DNA from: Siphonodentalium dalli
Lineage: Eukaryota; Mollusca; Scaphopoda; Gadilida; Siphonodentaliidae
NCBI GenBank assembly: GCA_032622095.1
Contig: CP136066.1
Location: 168,276,664-168,340,663, forward strand
Direction of reading: 5' to 3'
DNA: 64,000 nucleotides
Within the stretch, counting starts at the first letter, position 1. Every line of letters starts with the position of its first letter. Positions 58,911-64,000 of this stretch are shown in pieces. The notes beneath the pieces are model-generated. The model ran no database searches and was not told the DNA's origin. It saw nothing but the letters and a program-made list of their open reading frames with translations. The position numbers were made by a program, and so were the translations under genes.

Positions 58911-60810
58911 GTATCCTTCCGCACGCCGTGCTATTCGTAATTTGAAAGGAGGTATACGATCCGTTGACAAATACGCGAAATAATGATATCATATACCGGC
59001 TTCACGTGCCCAGAACAATACTGGCCATGGGCATATCCAACTGTTTCTGCGCCCTGTACTATAGATTCCTAACAACCGTGTTTTGAGTTGCGGAGAACGT
59101 GTCGAATACTATGGATACCGGCAATCTAATAGTGTGTGCGATTTCCCGTCAATTTCAAGAGCAGACAAAATCCAGTACTCTTGATATCCGTTTGCTGAAC
59201 GTGAAGGCGAACACTTGTTAACGGGTAAAGGGAAATTACTCTAATGCTATACGGGAATGGATATAGCAATGCCTATTTGAATCATTTGGCGAGTGGTTTA
59301 GTTGATGTATAAAGATATACATCTATGTGGCTAGTTTCCGAAAATTGGGTTATTTTGTCCACAATTGCATGCGCACGGTGAAATTTCATTCCATCGGTAG
59401 TGCGTGAAATACTTGATACCATGTTGAGATGTTTTATCCCACATTGATTGCGTACTATAGCGGAATATAGGGAATCCAATATACGTATAACGTGACACCC
59501 CACCACAATCTATTCACATGGCTGTCAGCTTGCTCGGCCTCTGTAATTGCTACTACACAAGTACTTTTCCTGACTTATCTGGTATTTACATGATTCATGA
59601 TCAAATATATTTAATGATGTATCTACGAACAAAAACGGGAGAGAGATGATAGAGCGACCAAAAATACCCCACCCCACCCCACCCGACAGAAAAAAACCTA
59701 CACATGTTGATTATATGGTGTCAAATTGAACAGGAAAACGTTTAACTGGATGTAGAATACACACGATTTAGATACATGTACAGCGTAATTGAAAAAAAAA
59801 ATGAATTGCCGGAGATAACAAACTGATGAAAAAATATTTCCAAGTGGAAAGGGTGCAAATATATAATTCAAGTATAGATTCCGTTCACAAAGGATTGGTA
59901 TTACTTTTTGTTTATGGAGAAGGGGGTATGTCCAACTTAGATTTTATAACCAAAATTAGACTGAATGTAGGAAAACATCATACTTGTAGTATAAAGTATA
60001 ATTTGCAGTTATATTAGTTGGAAAATGTAACTATTGGAATTATTACAACCTATTCTCCAGTCTTAAATTTCAAACTCAATGCCATTTTTCTGGCATGGAA
60101 TCGCGATAATGTTCATGTATAGGATCTCCGCTGCCCGATCGAGTGCAACTCCAACCCTTGAACCAGGCAATATTTCCGAGTATATGTTTGCACCCCATTC
60201 GGTTGAAATTCTGCAATGGTTACTCAAGATTTCAAACTGTTAGAAATATCCAACCAAACAACTCCAACCGATCGAAACTTCTCAACTGATTGCCATTTAA
60301 CTCCATAATTCAATGATATGTGGGATCATCAATGATCAATGATCAATGATTCATCATCAACGTTGGAACGAAGATTAGTGTGATGCACACAACCCCATAT
60401 CGACACGTCCCTGCATGAAATTCCTAATTGTTGAGTATTTTGGTGAGAATCGCCCCTATCACAACATGTCTGTGAAAACCCTGTCTTTACCAAAGGCAAC
60501 TTCTCTCTATTTATGAACCCTGTCCCAAAATATATCTATATACGCCCGTGCATAATTTGAAACCAGCATACCAACATGATATGACATTTTGTGGCCCCGT
60601 GAAACTTAGCAGGCCGACAAATGCATGGTTAATGGATGAGTGCGCAATACACCCAGCGATAATCCTACATATCGACATTCGCATGCGTTTCACTGCGGCG
60701 ACAGCCTCGTATACGTGTAAAATGGACACAAACAGTGTCGCCATGTGCATCATATGTTTTCTAAATTATCTAAGCATACCATACATGGTGAATATTGTAA
60801 TTACAACCTC
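58911..60810. other. No supported gene
   Basis: Nothing assignable. Frames at 60511-60753 (minus) and 60548-60820 (plus) overlap each other and lie in repeat-like sequence. Confidence 0.4.
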
Positions 60811-61075
60811 ACGCATGTGATATATTCCTTGGTGACGCCCATCAGCGGTCACACGGGTGCGATATATGTAAATTTGTTTTTCTGCATCCAAACATGTTTA
60901 TAATATGGTATTCTAATTAGTCTATGTATGCATAACAGTGGATTGCCATAATATTCTCACGCGTGTGAGATATTCCCCAATGACGACCACCAGCGATCAC
61001 ACGGGTGTGATATATGTAACTTCGTTTTGCGTATCCATTTTATGTATAATTTGTTTTCTAAATAGTCTATATTAC
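60811..61075. repeat. 148-bp imperfect tandem duplication
   Basis: ACGCATGTGATATATTCC (60811) and ACGCGTGTGAGATATTCC (60959) start units that share CACACGGGTGYGATATATGT and a TTTCTAAATAGTCTAT-like end. Confidence 0.7.
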
Positions 61076-61348
61076 GAGTTATACCTGCAACACTCGAGAA
61101 CACGAGTACTCTATCTATATACAACTATAAATCATTCGCATGTGAACACTATATCGTCACATGCCTATATTTATACATTTAGTTCATGTGCTTGTGATTT
61201 GATCTTTTGATTTATGTCCAATGTATTTATAAATAACCATGTACATATTATCTCTCTCCTCAAAAGGAGGCAATAAAGAAAGAATATATATCCGTATATT
61301 TGTAAAATGGACACAAACAGTGTCGCCAACTTCACCAAAGGTATATAA

Positions 61349-61436
61349 GATTTATGGGGGCACGGACTGAGTATGAGTACCCGTTGTTTCAAATGTGCTT
61401 TATTCAATGACCTTGAACAGTTTCTCGTTTATTATC
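61349..61436 (+). repeat. Dispersed repeat, partner 15536-15622
   Basis: See partner; the shared motif is GGGGCACGGACTGAGTATGA. Confidence 0.6.
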
Positions 61437-62152
61437 GAAATTGCCACGTATCGATCGGCATGGCACATTGAGAGGATATTTCATGCCTGACAAAACATAA
61501 GTTGGAAATTTCCGACCAAAATAGTTGGAATTTTGTGCTAATAATTTGATATAGCAAACAGTATTAAGTGTGATAATTGTTGTTTTAAACCGAAAGAACG
61601 AATTTTTGTACTGAAATGTAGCAATCATTTGAGAATTATCAACCATACGGGGTGTTATGGTTCTCATATATCAGCAGCATCCCATCGGTGGAGCTGGTCG
61701 TGGCGATCTCACATTCCAACATATCAAGTGCATGACATTATTTTGACTGGCCTGATAATATATGACACACTCTGTGTTCTTAATATATTGTGAACAGCTC
61801 AGCGATATCAGCAATCATGCAAAAAAAAAAAACCCGCTGTCGTTTTAAAGATCACTGCTAATGCTGATTAGTTGACAATTGGCAGAAATTAATCCGTTTT
61901 TGGCAATTTTGCAGCTGCTTTTTTGCAGTTTGCAGTGCAATATTGCCAGCGTATGAACGTCCCCTAACTTACTGCATGTGTTACGTTATACAATCCCCAT
62001 GCTACATGTAGATATACATGTACACCTCAGATAACAATAAGAATAATTCAAGATGGTTTTGTACAAATAAGTACGGAAAAGGCGACATAAATGTAAGCAA
62101 TATATGTAGTTTGTATGTGGTTCAATTCATTGTGGCAGTTGGAACACGGTTA
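61437..62152. other. No supported gene
   Basis: Nothing recognised. Confidence 0.35.
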
Positions 62153-62802
62153 AGGTAGCAATACACGATTTCCAGCAAGTTTGCCAACCTGGGAGGGGTT
62201 ACTGTACTTCAAATCAATGCTAAGCCATTATCGTTGGCATATATCCAATCGAGCATGTTTTAATTTCGACAGAAATTTTAGGTGTAATCATATAAATGTA
62301 CTTTTGGTTCTTCGTACAGTTTGTCATTGAGTTATGCCCCTTGGTTAGCACACACGAATCGCTCAATTTTACACATTTGTTTACTCAAATTGGCCATTTT
62401 CAACCCAAAAACAGACCATGATAGAGCGAATGTCAGTAAATAAGATTCTTCCACCTGATAGAGCTATGCTAGAGCTGAGAAATATTTGAAATAGAAAAAA
62501 AGTTATCGTATCAATTTGAAAAAAAAGTCTTGCGAGCCCAGATGACAGAATTCAGGGGAGAGAAATCGGGCTATTTTCCTGTAATCAATAACACAGAGTT
62601 GGCCTTCACTGAATACGAAAACCCTGTTGCGTATCCAAATTTTTCACTTTTTTGAGAACTTTCCCAGTTTTGTAAAATAAATAAATCTTCAAACCAGTAA
62701 TGACACAGTTAACACAGGCTACACTGGCCGTTATGCCCCCCAGATACTTATATTTCTATTTTTCAGACCCCCTACAACCCGTGAAATCGTGTACTGCAAC
62801 CT
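62153..62802. mobile_element. MITE with AGGTWGCARTACACGATTTC ends
   Basis: Left end AGGTAGCAATACACGATTTC and the complement of the right end AGGTTGCAGTACACGATTTC match 18 of 20. The left flank is TTA and the right flank AAC, a degenerate form of the TTAA duplication seen at the other AGG-ended MITEs. 650 bp, non-coding. Confidence 0.7.
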
Positions 62803-62946
62803 AACACAATATTCCTAATTTCACAATATTATTGTTAGGAATGGTCAAACAATTAACTGATCTATTAAAATGCTGATAAGCTTATTTCAACCAACTATGT
62901 TTATCAGAAGATTTCAGCACACATTAGTGTACGTATCTATAATCTA

Positions 62947-64000
62947 TACACCTGGAAAAAAGTTAAGCACCACCTGATAATTTGATCATGACAGACAAAA
63001 CCAGTATGCTGGCTTAAAAACGGTGCAGTTTACAGCAGAACCAGTTATATTTTCTGAAAGATGATATCTACGGTGATACAAACTTATAACTACCCACACA
63101 TTTTCGATAATTTAATCTGTATTATTGTGAGATATTACATTGCTTGTATTACTGACATAATTTGAGCACAATTTAAGTTTGGAGCCCCAGGCCGACTAGA
63201 AACATTTAGGAGGATACATGGTTGTTAAAAATGACAGTAAATTATCTCAGACGACATTCTGCGACACATACTTCAATAGCGTGTATATGAACCACGTGAT
63301 CGGATGACTGCCTGAACTCTCCGTCTCATGGTCCCTGTCAGACGTCTTATGCGTTGTTGAGGTATGGTGTCCCATTCTCGGTGCAGAGCTTGTTCCAGTT
63401 CTTGTAGGTTTGCTACAGGAGGGTCCATCTTCTGTATTTTGCGCCCTATCTGGTCCCAGATGTGCTCTATCGGATTAAGGTCAGGACTGTGAAGTGTGGT
63501 ATTACGGTCGCATCCAAGATGTCATGCCTGTACCTCTCTCCGTTCAGGTTACCCTGCACTGTTATCATGTCCAATTTGCAGTCATGTGACAAACATCCAC
63601 AAATCATAATCGAACCTCCACCAAAGGGAACCGTGGGTTGAATGTTCTTAAGTGCATACGCAGTGTTTTGACGACGCCACACAGAAGACGCCCATCGGTA
63701 ACATGCAACAAGAACCAGCTTTCATCTGACCAGTGGATACGCCTCCAAGACCTAATGTTCCAATGACGTCGCGCTAAACACCATGCCAAACGAGCCCTCC
63801 GATGACGATCGAACAGCCTTGGACGTTTGATCATCCTCCTTGACCTCAAACCTGCTGCTTTAAGTCGGTTTCTCACTGTGCGGTACGACAACTGTCTATG
63901 GGGCATCCAGTCATTCTTCAGAAAAGTGCTTGTAGCAAAGGGTTGTCATCGTACCGATCGAAGCAGGCGCCGATCTTCACGGTATGACGTCACCAGAGGC
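62947..64000 (-). mobile_element. Tc1-type transposon, right side beyond window
   Basis: The TA-flanked end ACACCTGGAAAAAAGTTAAG (from about 62948) is a typical Tc1-class terminal repeat. The transposase decay product lies at 63273-64000 on the minus strand. The other end is outside the window. Confidence 0.8.
63273..64000 (-). pseudogene. Tc1-like transposase, disrupted and missing its second catalytic D
   Basis: Reading minus: YREDRRLLRSVR then a TGA; KNDWMPHRQLSYRTVRNRLK (63853-63915 region); HWSDESWFLLHVTDGR (first catalytic D in SDES); a frameshift; WRRQNTAYALKNIQPTVPFG and IMICGCLSHDCKLDMITVQG; VIPHF. Then a gap jumps to PDLNPIEHIW (which holds the catalytic E), LQELEQALHREW and finally RGSYTRY-stop at 63273. 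The segment between VIPHF and PDLNP, which carries the second D of the DDE triad in this family, is missing, so the copy cannot be active. Confidence 0.9.

Noticed and set aside
1-64000. tRNA, rRNA or tRNA-derived SINE promoters
   Set aside because: I saw no convincing paired A/B-box or cloverleaf sequence by eye; a covariance-model search would be decisive.

Overview
This is AT-rich, intron-bearing, repeat-dense animal DNA, most likely from a mollusc. The pointers are a secreted PAN/apple plus C-type-lectin gene with introns of about 10-12 kb, an interspersed repeat with the 'AGGGCCGTAACTC' signature that I associate with molluscan genomes (47.4-48.3 kb, 58.85 kb), and a mixture of LINE, Helitron, Tc1, hAT-like, piggyBac-like and TTAA-flanked elements. 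The species call is an inference from this content only. No tRNA, rRNA, prokaryotic operon or CRISPR array was seen.

Layout. 0-15 kb: no convincing host gene. It holds small interspersed elements: several copies of a hairpin-bearing repeat family, a G-rich hAT-like MITE, a fold-back element, two strong palindromes, and a 0.3-kb direct duplication upstream of the lectin gene. 15.06-37.66 kb (+): one host gene in three exons (15061-15376, 27484-27678, 37419-37657). The splice phases agree and predict a 249-residue protein: signal peptide, PAN/apple-like module, C-type lectin domain. Its first intron contains a 2.5-kb element with terminal inverted repeats and a back-to-back minisatellite, a hairpin element, and a nest of three elements (a CR1/Jockey-like LINE broken by a hairpin element and by a 5'-truncated L1-like LINE with a 16-bp target duplication). 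Its second intron carries, on the opposite strand, a P-element/THAP9-like transposase reading frame of about 1,180 codons, interrupted only by one in-frame TGA, then a MITE, a 68-bp minisatellite, a fold-back element and a TTAA-flanked MITE.

37.7-57 kb: a 31-bp satellite of about 20 units, further MITEs, a recent 485-bp tandem duplication, palindromes, and long stretches with nothing recognisable. 57.07-57.28 kb (-): a terminal exon of a cysteine-rich secreted-type protein whose upstream exons are not recognised. 57.81-58.71 kb: a short Helitron with both ends readable, sitting in a microsatellite. 62.95-64.0 kb: a Tc1-type transposon with a decayed transposase, running off the window.

The host genes do not form a pathway. 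The main story is repeated transposon invasion of introns, in places in a readable order. All motif, domain and similarity statements were made by eye without database searches.
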